Positions 1 to 11,398 are shown, counted from the stretch's first letter. The stretch is DNA of 64,000 nt from Hymenolepis diminuta (GCA_900708905.1 CAADRB010000038.1:13698-77697); one strand, 5' to 3'. Program-made: numbers and translations. Notes: a model not told the origin generated them from the letters alone.

Positions 1-56
1 ATTGTTGGCTCTGCGAGATTACTACCAGAACTCCTAGTTGGTTACGTTATAACAAT

Positions 57-1934
57 TTAAATAATGATGTCTTTCACAATTCGACAAATCAAACCCTCCT
101 GGTCTGGGTTGTTTGTGATGGCGACATCAAGTGTCCCTTTCGGTCCCCACGGCTTGGTGATTATGGCAGCTGTCCATTGGTGATCTAAATTATGGCTGAG
201 GGCATACACAACTTCGTCCACACCAAATGCGTGCCTTGGGTCACAAAATTGTTTTGATGGCAAAATCTTTTCACACGCTGTTCTCAAATCTTGACCTCTA
301 AATTCGGCTGTGGGGAGGATTGTACTAACACGACGAGAGATCTCCTTTGCTGAATAATTGATTGATCGGAGCAAAATTTGGCAAAATGTAGATTCAGATT
401 GTGTACTTGGATCCGTATCGAGTGTTTCTGGTATACCATGAGTTTATGGAAAATAGGGATAGCTGATCTGCTTGTTGTCGCCGAAAGAAGAGTAACATCG
501 GACCTTCTCGAATGTGAATTTATTACTGTAGTGTATGTCGCACCTCTAGTGTGTCCGGAGTGGTAAGTTAGAGCTGAGTCCTGGGAAAATCTAGTTTCGA
601 CGATTGAATATGAATAGAAGAATGAGAGATTTCGGCAACATGCAGACACTGGTTGCCTCCTCACACGAGATTCTCCACATTTGTGGATTCGAGAGTAGGT
701 GTCTGTCGGGTTTCGTTTTCGTCATGGGAAGTGGATAAAGTTGAGCTCACTGATTCAGTCTAGGCCCATTAGGTTAATATTTCAATCTGTAACGTAGCAC
801 TCACTGAGGATCGTCTCCTCCAGGAATGTAGCCTCGCATCGCATCGATATGTAGAGTTGCACAGCATTAGATATCGGAGCCAGTGTCGATCGTAGCTCTG
901 CCTCGTCTGAGTAAATGCTCTCTTGTTGTTCGGGCTTTGCCTCGTTGAACTGTTCGTGGAAGAACCACAGTAGAAGTCTTCTTTGTGGCCATTGTCATTG
1001 CAGCTCCGGCAGCGACATCTTCGATAGGGCAGTCCCGATGATGACGACGTCCTCCGCAAAATCGACATCTTGGGAGTGATTGCTTCTGGTATTCGTTGAC
1101 TAACTGTCGAATGGAGAGTGGGTCCCCTTAGTCTATGGATGATAAGTCATTTTCAGATCTTTTCAGCTTGAATACTCACCGTTAACGATCCTGTCGCAGA
1201 TTCGGGTACGCGACGAGACCTCATTACGTCAAGTTTTTTTGTTTTTCGGAGTTACAGCTAACAGAACGTCGGATAAACCTCTGCTTTGTACCACGATTGA
1301 CTAGACAAGTGTCTGGGAACTTTAACTCCCAAGTCAAAGTTTCGATTATGCTATGCGACCTTTTCATTTGTCAAGAAAATGTGCTTGATGACTTCATTGC
1401 CATTTCGAGAAAAAGTACCAGGCCAGTCTGTAAGATATGATGTGATCACTGTGCAAAGAGTCACATCGTCGAACTTCTGTATAGCATAGAAAAAACCCCG
1501 TCGTCTGCGTCGAAATCGTCTGTTTGCCATCATGTTACCAATATGCGAAGTGTATTGAGGCCGGTTTCTTATTCTGTGTGGAGAAAATGAGCGGCCAACT
1601 GTGTGTCCAGCCGATATGTGGATGACACCGATAAATTCTTCGCCATGTAATAACGTTAAGTCTAGCGGGGTCACATCGGTGGAATATTTGGAATAAGTCA
1701 AGCCACTCACCAAATCAGTTCGGAGGTGGCAGGCAAGCCACCCCAATTTATTATTACATAAATTAGGTTTATATACAAAACATTTCTTGGTTAGACGTCA
1801 GTCATATCTCGTTGTCGGTGTCTCGGCGTGATGATCGAGACCTCTTTAGGCATCTATGTGCAAACACGCAAACACACAGCGGGACCGCCTGTAGACATTG
1901 TAGTGGAGATCTTATCGCCAGGTGTTGATAGACG
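57..1934 (-). mobile_element. Degenerate Ty3-like LTR retroelement
   Basis: Read on the minus strand, this stretch carries pieces of a retroelement polyprotein in the expected order. At 1029-1067 there is a gag-type zinc knuckle (CRFCGGRRHHRDCP). In the same frame, at 873-887, comes an aspartic-protease motif DTGSD, followed at once by a stop. At 755-775, after a frameshift, the sequence reads NLMGLD followed by a stop where Ty3 elements normally have tryptophan (NLMGLDW). No reverse transcriptase or RNase H follows. A 105-codon open stretch at 57-374 faintly resembles an integrase C-terminal region, so most of pol appears deleted. The LTR-like segment at 1646-1934 lies at the upstream end. 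The stops, frameshift and deletion make it a dead copy. Zinc knuckle and protease are fairly sure; the integrase reading is weak. Confidence 0.65.
1646..1934 (-). repeat. LTR-like repeat, copy 1
   Basis: On the minus strand this segment runs from about CGTCTATCA (TGTCTATCA in other copies) to ...TTACA and is followed by TGGCG, which could be a tRNA primer-binding start. It contains a TATATAAA-like box and an AATAAA signal close together near 1750-1775, as expected for an LTR. It matches the segment at 60522-60834 over nearly its whole length, and shorter pieces at 3838, 13868 and 59337. The exact ends are estimated from where the copies diverge. Confidence 0.65.
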
Positions 1935-2915
1935 TCCAATGGCTATAGTACTGCTCTTACATGCCCAGCTTTCCTATGTAATTAAATGAGTCTAAATATT
2001 TTTTCCTTTATTATGTAATAGTCCCCGTCTTTGGCACTCCCAACTACAATTAATTTTATCACTACTAGTCGAAGTATTCACCTTAGCGTAACCCACAATT
2101 TCAATTTTTCCCTTAAGTTTAGGATTTTCATATGGCAACTTAAATCCACTCACTCTAAAATCGAGTCTGCCCAAACTTTGCTATTGAAATCTAGTCAGGA
2201 CGTGCATTATGCTTACGCCCTTGCTGGATTAATTTAATGAAATATTGTGACAAATATTACTACCATGAATGAATAGGAAACTTCAACAACTCTTTTTATA
2301 TCGCGTTCTAAACGCACGCATTTAAAATATCATTTTCCATTAGAAAATGGTTTTCTGAATCGCTCTGAACTCAACAAAATTAAACAAATTCGTGAACCCT
2401 CGCAAGATGAAAATTAATCTAAACTAACTATCCGATTTGTTATTCTGCTCTAAATATAACGAAATTGATCTCCAACCGATGCAATGGTTACTGTGTATTG
2501 ACAGATTGCAAAATATTAATATGATAAAAATGTCTAGATTCGTACCATGAGTACAGCTCACAATTTACTTCGTAAACGGTTGACAATCGATCAATTGAAG
2601 CATATTCGTAAACTAGAACTGAACGAACTTCTCATCAAAATAGAAAACTCCCTCAATCATACTACTTTTAAACTGTTACAAACTTTCCAATTTCATAAAT
2701 TCAAAAAATAAGATGCCAGTATACTCAATACATTATATTGGCATAAAAAAGAGCCTACGAATATATAATTATGTGGAGAATTAGAAGCACTGCTTTACTA
2801 AGCAGAGGGAAGCAAATAATGGATTAGCTATTGAAATCTTCCCCAAAGATCAAAATCACGTTAGAAAGGAACTTTAGAGTCAAAAAGAGAAAAAAAATAA
2901 ATGGGCTATTGGTCT
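1935..2915. other. Intergenic, no confident gene
   Basis: This is AT-rich sequence between the retroelement relic and the La-motif ORF. A 60-codon open stretch on the minus strand (1992-2174) and a 68-codon one on the plus strand (2031-2237) overlap each other and resemble nothing I recognise. The only segment that looks somewhat protein-like is the small ORF at 2547-2711, listed separately. Confidence 0.5.
2547..2711 (+). CDS. Possible small ORF, 54 residues, unknown
   Basis: ATG at 2547 opens a 54-codon frame ending at TAA 2709-2711. The peptide is lysine- and leucine-rich and would form an amphipathic helix (it contains LTIDQLKHIRKLELNELLIK). About 200 bases upstream, at roughly 2343-2420, another open stretch has the similar pattern SELNKIKQIRE. 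This could be exons of a small gene or simply chance in AT-rich DNA. I recognise no family and see no clear promoter or splice signal. Confidence 0.18.
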   Translation: MSTAHNLLRKRLTIDQLKHIRKLELNELLIKIENSLNHTTFKLLQTFQFHKFKK

Positions 2916-3539
2916 TTATCTCACGCATACGTCCTTTTTTCCATTCTCCTTAATTGACGGGGCCAGCGAAGCATATAGTCTTTCATAATCTATTTTAAAT
3001 TCGATTTTATAGCTTTCAGAACTTGGCGATGACTCAGTAGTTTCCTTTGGCAGCTGATTGTCTAGAGGTCGATTCCAGATCAAAGCATCCCGAATTTGAC
3101 AAGTAAACTTGTGGCGATAGATGATCCGAAATTTGGTAAAGCTCTTATCCATTTCCAACATCCTACTGTGTTCTCCAACTCGCATTAAATCAATTTCGCT
3201 TGCATTTAGTGCAACCATTTCTGGAATTCTGAGAATAGCAGACATAGGGACAAATCGATTGTGATCCATGTTGACATGTAGATATTCCAGATATAAAAAA
3301 TTTTTATTATCAAAAAATTTTTCCAATTCCTCAAGTATCAGAATTTGTCGGCACTGAGGACAGTCGGGCAATCGACAGCAATTATCGCATAATTTCAATT
3401 TCTTTCCAAAAATGGTATCGGTGGCCCCAACACTAATTTCAAAACCTCCATAGCTGGCAGGATGGCCAAGACACGTCCTGTCCTTATCGAGTCCATTGGC
3501 ATCCTTTTTGGTTTTTCCACTTTTTTGACGTCCGTTCAT
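2916..3539 (-). CDS. La-motif (LARP-like) protein, single exon
   Basis: The 207-codon frame has a start Met and a stop and no intron. Residues about 64-140 look like a La motif, the winged-helix RNA-binding fold of La-related proteins. The segment ELEKFFDNKN matches the family's Q-x-E-Y-Y-F-S-x-x-N-L region, MDHNRFVPMSAI matches MDxxxFxPxxxI of LARP1 and LARP4, and LEMDKSFTKFR matches the closing strand. A WNRPL segment near residue 155 recalls the sequence just after the LARP1 motif. No RRM or DM15 repeat follows, and full LARPs are far longer. Directly before the motif is a cysteine cluster (Cys51, 54, 55, 60, 63) that could bind a metal. The glutamine and first tyrosine that contact RNA in La motifs appear as Glu and Lys. 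The intronless form suggests an old retrocopy or a lineage-specific gene. La-motif assignment is fairly good; role unknown. Confidence 0.6.
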   Translation of the reverse strand: MNGRQKSGKTKKDANGLDKDRTCLGHPASYGGFEISVGATDTIFGKKLKLCDNCCRLPDCPQCRQILILEELEKFFDNKNFLYLEYLHVNMDHNRFVPMSAILRIPEMVALNASEIDLMRVGEHSRMLEMDKSFTKFRIIYRHKFTCQIRDALIWNRPLDNQLPKETTESSPSSESYKIEFKIDYERLYASLAPSIKENGKKDVCVR

Positions 3540-3837
3540 ATTTAGAGTAGCACGACTAAACTCGTTCTCATATAACCGAACACTGCTAACAGTAAGATGT
3601 AGTCACAAATCAAAATAGCTAAAAATTTTAAACAAATTTGCTGCTAGTTCATTATTTATTCAGTTTACGATCACCAAAAATTTTTCTTTCGATAGTGATG
3701 GAAATTCACCATTGTTATATTTCTTAGGCATATTTCTGAATGTATCCGTTATGAACTTTGGAACGCTTTGTGTGATTATTTATGCATAACTGCAAAAAAT
3801 AATGTCATGTGAACCGGGGCACAAAGAAGGGGTGAAT

Positions 3838-3900
3838 CAAGTCACTCACGTGGCTAGATCAGTACGGAGGTAACCGGAAGGCCACCCCAATTCACTGACG
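3838..3900 (-). repeat. LTR-like repeat fragment, copy 2
   Basis: This short segment matches the 3' part of the LTR-like repeat: the run from the 'ggaataagtcaagt...actca' block to the 'aagccaccccaatt' block seen at about 1690-1750 and 60570-60635. Beyond about 3900 it diverges into a local inverted repeat (ACCACTCACGT / ACGTAGAGTGGT). Confidence 0.45.
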
Positions 3901-6900
3901 ACCACTCACGTAGAGTGGTCGATGAGGCAATAACATTTTCCCCAAAATATTTTTTCCCTAAGATTCTTTATTTTCTACACTTTAGTTCCCGCTTCTTTTA
4001 AATCCCTTTTATTCGAACGAATTTATATTACGGCTGTATATGGTGCATAATATAAATCGACCTACCGATACGAAAACTTGCCCTTTGTTTTGACATGGTG
4101 ATTTGGGTCGTTTTGTATTGCAGTGTCATCGGGTTGTATTTATAACTAGTGCGTTACGGTATCCTGTGGAGAAGAGCAGATCATAATATAATTACTTAGT
4201 GATTTTCAAGAAGAAATTGCATAAGCGTAAACTGTAAATTATTTAATCTTCCAAAAGGCTAACATTCTTTTCACATAAATTATCGCCGACTGTTTGGAGA
4301 TGAATTTTGTTAATCCGAAAGCATCAAATTTTCAGTATTAAATAAATAACCCATGTGTCCCATACATGTTCGTTTGTATTTGTACGTTATTTAATATTTA
4401 ATCTTCCACTATTAAAATTAACATTGTAATTAATTTCCGCCAACGCATTCATGAGTAAATATCCAGCCCCATTCGTCTTAGATATGCTTATCCGCAGGGA
4501 TCATTCTAAAAGCCAAACTTAAATGTAATGTCCAGCTATTTCCTTCTAATTTCCAGATTCGGAGATCGAAGAGGATTGATGAGATAAACCGCTCAACAAC
4601 TACTTTTAGATACGCTTCGACCATACCCACATGGATCCGTTTGAGTAAGGATTAGTCTAACCCATTTAGATCGAGATTGTCCGAGCCGAGATAATGGTGT
4701 CGGCTTTGAATATCGCGATAAGTATAAATGAACGCAGTTTACCCAGTCCTGATTCAACTCAGCTTGGCAAACTTAAAATATAGCTTGTTCGTGATTGTTG
4801 GCTCCATAGTAGAATCAGTTCTTTTTAATTTCCTACGTTTATAGCGCTGTGCAGGATTAGTGCTTCCTACAGCTTCTAGGATGCTTCCTCCAGTATTAAG
4901 CTACCAACCGTAAACGTCGCTAAATTGCCAATTTCGTTATTTCCCAAAATCAAAACACTGAGTGCCTGAATACATCTATTCAAGAAAGGTACAAAAAGGT
5001 GTGTCGGGGAACTGTTACACGTTTAACGGAAAAACAGTGAAAATAAAAAGAGGCTTCTAGGACGTATTTCGCGTCCTAAATGTAAGACGAGATACAAAAC
5101 TGATCAACCCGACCGGCTGTGACATATCTAATGAGCGACACTATTAAATTCCGCACCCCATCTTACCCCAACATTTCATTTTAATCAAACGCTATTTCAA
5201 ATCTTTAAATTTCATCTCATTTTAACTTTTACCTGAGCTTTCACTGTTCTCTTAGTAGCACTTTTAGCTAAATCATCTCCCCCTTCCACTTATTTAACCA
5301 ACCCCTAGGATAATCACGGAATTTCTCAGATTATGCGGTTAACGCCACTACTGTTAATAAATAAAACCTCGTTGACCCAGTAAAGACTGACTACATTTAT
5401 CTGCTCCCGCTGGTTCGTTTATTTCTGGAAACCCTGGCTCTGCTAGAACATCTTGATAGGAAGGCGAAAGAATATCATGGCGTGCACACTAACACTGTTA
5501 CTACTATGGAAAGTTACGGCATGACGGAGTCAACCGCCGCTCAGCAATCGATTCGTTTCTGACCAATCATACTCTGCCTTCCAGTATTCTCCGACCAATA
5601 CCAAATGTGTTCATAGTCTCATACCCTAGCCAATAAACATCAGCTTATCAGAATAGTCTTGTCTGGTTAATTCTCTCTGAGTAAGCGTAGCACACTCCAC
5701 AACAATGGACTTGACAAACACATTGCAACTCGGTAAGACGTTATATTACCCATTCAAGTTCTCTGATCAAGAATCGATATTGTGCAAATAATCGTCTCTT
5801 GTTCCCAGTGTTTCAGTCTTGTTTCTTTAAAAGTGACAATGATGAGACTTACTATTTTCTATACCCAAATTGTCCGTCATCTTGACCTCAAGGATATGTC
5901 ACTATGCCCCCACCGCATAACTTTAAGAGCCTAATGCCCAGATGCGATCTCCTGTTCCTTCATGTGGCTTATGTTCACTTCGAGTTCAGCCCATGAATGA
6001 TTGTTGCTAAATTCCACTCTGTTATAAACCCTTCCAATTATATTATTCCGAGAACAATATGTACTTCCATTGCAAACGCCAACACAGAAAACCACTCCAT
6101 TTCCTTTTCGCTTCCCAAATAACCTACTTGTCCCAACTGCCTTCTCCCTCTATTCCATTATCACGATAAAGAACAGTGGAAACTAGAAAGTTAAAACTGC
6201 AGAATAACTAAGGATCTGATCAACTTGTCATCACTAGAGTTGGCGTTCCTGCCGTTATCTTCATATTCCAAAGTTCATAACTCTGGCGTGGAACTAAACA
6301 GACTTCTCTTCATTTTTAACCACCCTTATCTTCTGCCAACAGCTAACGTTAACAAAGTGATATCAGGTATAATTTACATCCTCCATTTCCCCTCGATTAA
6401 AATTAGCCAGTGGTCGGATCAGAGAAAATTCCCAAATCTTCAAAATATGACTTTCTAAGCATGAATGTATAGCCGAAAAACCGACAATCACCTCCATAAC
6501 AAATATCACCTACAAAATATTAACAAAAAAGTATGAAGTGCGAAAAATTAGAATAAAAACTCCGAATCTAACTATGTACACCCACAAATCTAGTAAAAAT
6601 CATCGGCTGATACGAAGTTGCCAAGGCTGCTCCGGTCGATTTGTTTTCTCGTACACAAACTTAGGTTGGCCAGGTCTGAAGGGCGAAAAAAAATCATTTT
6701 ATACAAATAGAAATAGAAAAAGAAACTCCCTAAAGCTATCTTCAACATACTACACACAGACATAACCATTGTATATATATATATATATGGACGATAAAAA
6801 TACATTTAATTGGATAGGTTAACAGGGTACTACTTAACACAAACAATGAATGTACTAGAAAGCATGATGTGGAAAACTGACCGATTAACAGTTATAACTA

Positions 6901-7646
6901 CAATAACTATCAACTGATGGTCGGAGAAATCCAAAGAGGTCTAAGTAACACTACCCACTATTATTAATCCCGTGGTTGCCCTTTTCATAAAAATTTCTGC
7001 TTGTTAGTTTAAACAGGACGATCGTCTCAATAACAATTCTCACAATTTATTTTAAAAAATATCAACTATAACACACGTAAGGATCAAAATTATATTAAAA
7101 TGCAAAGTAATTAAATTGTTAGTATTCAAAACTTCTCGAAGTTTAATTTTCCACCCAATTCTATTCAATCGATTTTTGCCTTTAATTAGACTATGGCTTT
7201 GTACTACCTCTGAGCATCTTTACTTAATCATCAATATTTTGTATCTGTCCTCATCATAACTGGGTGGCATGAGTAACTGCTTACTCAGAATTCTACCATT
7301 GGATAAAGTCACCATTTACATTAAACCTACTGCCACAAACCTTTTCAAGAGACCCATCCTGGGATGTAGTGAGATACCAACTACACTTGAAAATTATCTA
7401 GATCAAAATTCACTTAAACGAAATTGTTGCGGAAAACAATTAGAACATCCCACGGGTAACTTGGATGCCCACAGTATTAAGTCGCTAACAATGTAGAATG
7501 AGATGGAGTAAATTTCCCACCCCAGAACTGCTAAAATGTCAGCCCCAATCTACAAAGTTAGAAGATAGGTGAGTAACTGAACATGTAGTACAAGAGGAAT
7601 TACGATATTGATGAGTCCGTTCCACATCGTATTAACAAACAGCTCA

Positions 7647-7665
7647 AAAAAAAAGGGGGGGGGGA
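7647..7665 (+). repeat. A9-G10 homopolymer junction
   Basis: Nine A are followed directly by ten G. In this AT-rich setting the G run stands out. It could be a genuine low-complexity tract or an assembly artefact. Confidence 0.8.
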
Positions 7666-8579
7666 CGATCTAGGACATTCTGCACCTTAAATTTAAGACA
7701 GGAGACAAAAGTGTTAACAACTTAGGAAACAGCCGCAAATTAGTTGAATAACATTTCAAGATTGAGGCTCATCAGCAAACATACGGAGATGTGGGAAGCC
7801 AACCGCACTAGTTAATTATTATCAATAATAAGGGTCGTAAAATGCCAGTTTTTCAAAATGGTCATTTCAGAAGGCCTTTTTGCATATAAGTGCAACTAAC
7901 GTGTACTTGAATGGACTTGGGGAGTTCTGATCTCTTCTCAAGCCCGTGGTCTTCTAGTAATTGTGAAAGGGAGTAATTAACATCAATCATTGGGGAAAAA
8001 AAGGCAAATAGTACGGGTTCAAACTTGCAAATAAAAGTATGATAAGGCACCGATTGCAACAAACTCATATTTGTTAAAAAGTCAGTTGGTCTTTACGTAA
8101 AATATTCATGAGACAATTTCACACTATGCAATCCAGGCAAACCAAATGATAACGATAGAAAAAAATACGATGAAAACGTCGATAAAGTATCCTTTGAGTA
8201 GATATTTAAATGGCAAACAAAAAGTAATTGAGAAATAACTCAATATGAAGATCTTAAAACTTTTCAATGCTAAAGTCTTCGATACGCTATAATGTTGGGA
8301 AACCAGTTGTTCAAATTCTAAGCTTGTAAAGAATCAGCGTAAAAGTATACATCAATCGACGGAATGATATGCAAGAGCTGTCATGTAAAACTCATGGCCA
8401 CCGGTTTTATAATAGAGGTCTAAGTGATTCAAAAGAAATATGCTTACGTATATTTCTCCATTTCAAGAACCTAGCTATGTTATAAATTATTTTTTATCAC
8501 TAACCTAGAAGGACTATAAAGACCTCAGTAAGTATTTAAATATATATAAATTTGGAAATTATATAATGAAAAAATGCAC

Positions 8580-9494
8580 TTACACATCAATCTGACCGAA
8601 AATAAAGCCCGAATCGAACAGAGGAGTTGGCATTGACTGAGGCACACTGAACGGAGTAGAATCTTCTGGAGCAAAATCCATCGACTCAACATATGTAGAT
8701 TCCTCATTTCCAACTTCTCCATCACTATTATTTTCTTCATCATCTTTGCGTTTAACTGTAAGAGTATCAGAAACAGAAAGAGGAAAAGCAGGTCTGGGGG
8801 CGTAGGGGACCAAGGCTAGGCAGGTTTCAGGTGTAGCAGTGCTGACAGAAGATGAAGTTCTATAAAATCGAGAAAAGAGCAACTTAGATAAAAAATACTC
8901 GGATAGGTTAACAGTAAAGGGAAACACAATCTTACAATTTCATTAGAGCCGGATCAGAGAGAATACCGTGTGTTTTAATTGTTTCGTAGTCCTTCCGCAA
9001 AGCTTCAGGAAGAATGAGACTGAAAAATCAACACAGATTATCAACACGAATAAAACAAGGGGAAAAAGAAAATAAGAGTGAAATATTGCCATTTGTTGTC
9101 ATTTGATTCATCACTAGACTCTTCGTCAGTTAAATCTTCAATGGTAACCATATTGACATCATCAGTAGGTGGTTTTGCAATATTGATATTTGAGATGTTC
9201 AGGTTTGAGAACTGCCTTAACACTACCTCTTCGGTTGCAGACCGTTTCCATGGCAATTTGATTTCTTCCAAATGTTCGGATTCTTCTCTAAATCAAATAA
9301 GGAAGGACTAAGGACTATGTTAATTGTACTGCAAATTAAGAACATGGAGAGAAAAGAACTTACAGATGCCGTTTACCACGAATTATTGAGAGACTATTCC
9401 CTGTGTTATTCCTTTCTGAATTGTTGACAGCAAGAGTTTGTTGAATTACACCATTTCCATCAAAAGCATAGGGCGAATTACCAAAACCGCTCAT
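8580..9494 (-). CDS. Four-exon gene, unknown (weak HCFC1R1-like features)
   Basis: Four exons join in frame on the minus strand: 9364-9494 (start Met), about 9120-9287 (end uncertain), 8936-9019 and 8580-8859 (stop TAA). Introns are about 70-100 nt and end in TAG or CAG. The product is about 220-230 residues, acidic in the middle and C-terminal parts (EDLTDEESSDES, KDDEENNSDGE) with one basic patch (RGKRHLEESEHL), and has no membrane segment, so a soluble nuclear or cytosolic protein is likely. EEVVLRQFSNLNISN followed by LILPEALRKD distantly recalls vertebrate HCFC1R1 (EENMxxxFSxLSLxN, then LIPEALR), but the HCF-binding D/E-H-x-Y tetrapeptide is not visible. The donor of exon 2 is weak (GTCTAG at 9119, or a GC donor near 9089). 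Function is not assigned. Confidence 0.7.
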
Positions 9495-10938
9495 CGTTCG
9501 TACAAACAGCACGAAAAATGAAAATTTCGTTTGCTTTCCAGCAAATTTAATTGCCAAAGTTGTTTGACTGAATCTAATTCAAACTACGCAATTTTATTTA
9601 AAATGTTAATACGATTAAATTAATGTTTAATTTAATATATTGAGGAAGAATGGTCATTTATGAATACGCCTTGATTAATGAAGGCTTTGAAATGATTTTC
9701 TAATCCGTATTTTAGTTATGCGAGTATTTTGCTCAGAAGGTAATTAAGTCTATTTACCAAATGAGTTTATTATGATTGTAATATTTTCCTAAGTTGATAA
9801 GCAATGTAAATAAATCTGTCAGTGAAGTTAAAAGTTTGACAATTGTGAATTTTTAGCTCATTACGAGTCATTCTCTTCCATAGGCCCATTCAAATATAAT
9901 AATTTGTTTCAACTTTTTCAATTTTCTTCTCTTTCTTTGACGCTATAGTGAAATTTGCCTTTCTCATTAGTAATACACACCTAACAGTATTCCATTAAGC
10001 GAAATCAAATCATTTTCTTCCAGTGTGAATCTTGGCTTCTCTGATATTGTCTGATTATATATATTTATATTTATGCAGCCATTACAAATTCGAAAACATT
10101 TAAAATATCGTATCCTTCATTACCTTAGAATTGGATTTACTATACATTTAATCATATTAGAAAATATGAACAATTATCTCTTTGCTGAATCACTAACCAT
10201 ATTCTCTTTTCAATCTGACCGACACAATTTTTCGTGCAATAATTCATCTGACGGAACAGTTTATTACTTCTTTGCCGTATCTACCCTTCATTCCAAACTT
10301 TGTTCCCCATTTTACTTGCAACGCTCAAGTTACTTTCGATATTCCACAAACAAATTAATGAATAAATTCTTTCAAGCTTTCCAAAGTTAGAATTGATTGG
10401 CTATTATACCTACGACACCGGTTTTCTATACTTTTAACGCTCTCTTAAGAATGATGAAATTTATCCAAAACACAAAGTTTTTACTTTCTTTGCTCTACCA
10501 CAATAATGTTGAATAATTTGTCATAACCTCAATTACTATCATATTGCATGAATTTCTTTCCAAATCTAAAGTGATAACTATTAACATTTCCCTTCCCTGT
10601 GGTGAGGTATAAATATAAACATAAGCAAATGTTGTCAGCCTAAGCAACATTAATTCTTATAAATAAACTCCATGAGAAAATACATTGTAATTTCAATAAA
10701 TATCATATATTTGCTTTTGATCTTAGCAGCTGTCGAAAGAGCTAATGATATTTTTTAATATGACTTTTGAAAATATTGAATTTAGGGACAACGAAAACCT
10801 AAGCAGTTGTTTTACATAATATTTCTTATGTTTTTACCAATTTTACTAATTTCATTTGATTCTAAAATCTGCGTGTCCCTCTATTTTACCTATTTAACCT
10901 TTAATACCATTCATGCGCTACGCATTCATACGTCAGTC
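9495..10938. other. Divergent intergenic region upstream of DPM3
   Basis: This stretch separates two genes that run away from each other (unknown gene, minus; DPM3, plus). It is very AT-rich. A 105-codon open stretch at 10073-10390 has no recognisable motif. A possible splice acceptor lies at 10785 (gaatttag), and another (cattcatacgtcag) ends two bases before the DPM3 start. Confidence 0.5.
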
Positions 10939-11211
10939 ATGATCAGAGCCGTTCCATGGATTTCTGCCGGTATCCTTTTCATTGCAATCTGGTTAGGAGC
11001 CTTACATTCACCATTTGGTTCATTTCCAGCTGCTAAAATGGCCGTTTTGCTATCACCAATTGTAATAATTTTCTTCTTCGGAATTTTCTCTCTCTCTTAC
11101 ATTATGTACGGAGTTTTTACCTTCAATGACTGTCCCGGCGAAGATGAAAAACTGAAGAAACAAATTGAGGAAGCTCGAAAGGGACTAAAGAACGCCGGCT
11201 ACAAGTTTTAG
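10939..11211 (+). CDS. DPM3: Dolichol-phosphate mannosyltransferase subunit 3
   Basis: DPM3 is the small ER-membrane subunit that tethers and stabilises catalytic DPM1, which makes dolichol-phosphate-mannose for N-glycans, GPI anchors and O- or C-mannosylation. From the ATG at 10939 the product is 90 residues, matching the usual 92 or so. It has two membrane segments (about residues 5-22 and 34-58), then a cytosolic coiled tail with the family signature: TFNDC, followed by KKQIEEARKGLKNAGYKF, compare xFxDC...QIxEARxxLxxxGxxF. The frame stays open for 44 codons upstream to an ATG at 10807, but that extension has no family counterpart and is probably untranslated leader. An AG two bases before the ATG could be a cis or spliced-leader acceptor. 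The gene is a single coding exon, convergent with the NXF-like gene. Confidence 0.93.
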   Translation: MIRAVPWISAGILFIAIWLGALHSPFGSFPAAKMAVLLSPIVIIFFFGIFSLSYIMYGVFTFNDCPGEDEKLKKQIEEARKGLKNAGYKF

Positions 11212-11245
11212 TTTCAAACCCTATAATCTTAATTTGTATATTTAT

Positions 11246-11251
11246 ATTAAA
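11246..11251 (+). terminator. Candidate poly(A) signal of DPM3
   Basis: ATTAAA, the common variant hexamer, lies 35 bases after the DPM3 stop. No AATAAA is seen nearer on this strand. Confidence 0.4.
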
Positions 11252-11392
11252 CTATCTTCTACATACTCTGTTATAATTTATTTCTATATGGGTGATAATC
11301 TACGTAGACTAGTTGAGTTTGTCGATCCCCGTTGACATCAGCATCATTACAAAATTATCAAGTAATCACAGACTCTAAGCGACCCGAGACAA

Positions 11393-11398
11393 TTTATT
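11393..11398 (-). terminator. Candidate poly(A) signal of the NXF-like gene
   Basis: AATAAA on the minus strand (TTTATT on plus), about 180 bases after the NXF-like stop, within the 363-base convergent gap to DPM3. Confidence 0.4.

Larger units (their letters stand above)
3540..8579. other. Intergenic, about 5 kb, no gene seen
   Basis: No open frame here has family resemblance or a consistent exon structure; those of 70-77 codons (for example 6225-6458, 6538-6765 and 7269-7496) have AT-driven composition. The stretch holds one LTR-like fragment (3838-3900), a short TA repeat (6772-6788) and a run of nine A followed by ten G (7647-7665). Confidence 0.5.

Noticed and set aside
10807..10938. 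N-terminal extension of DPM3 by 44 residues
   Set aside because: It adds a hydrophobic segment with no counterpart in the family. Starting at 10939 gives the usual length of about 90 residues.
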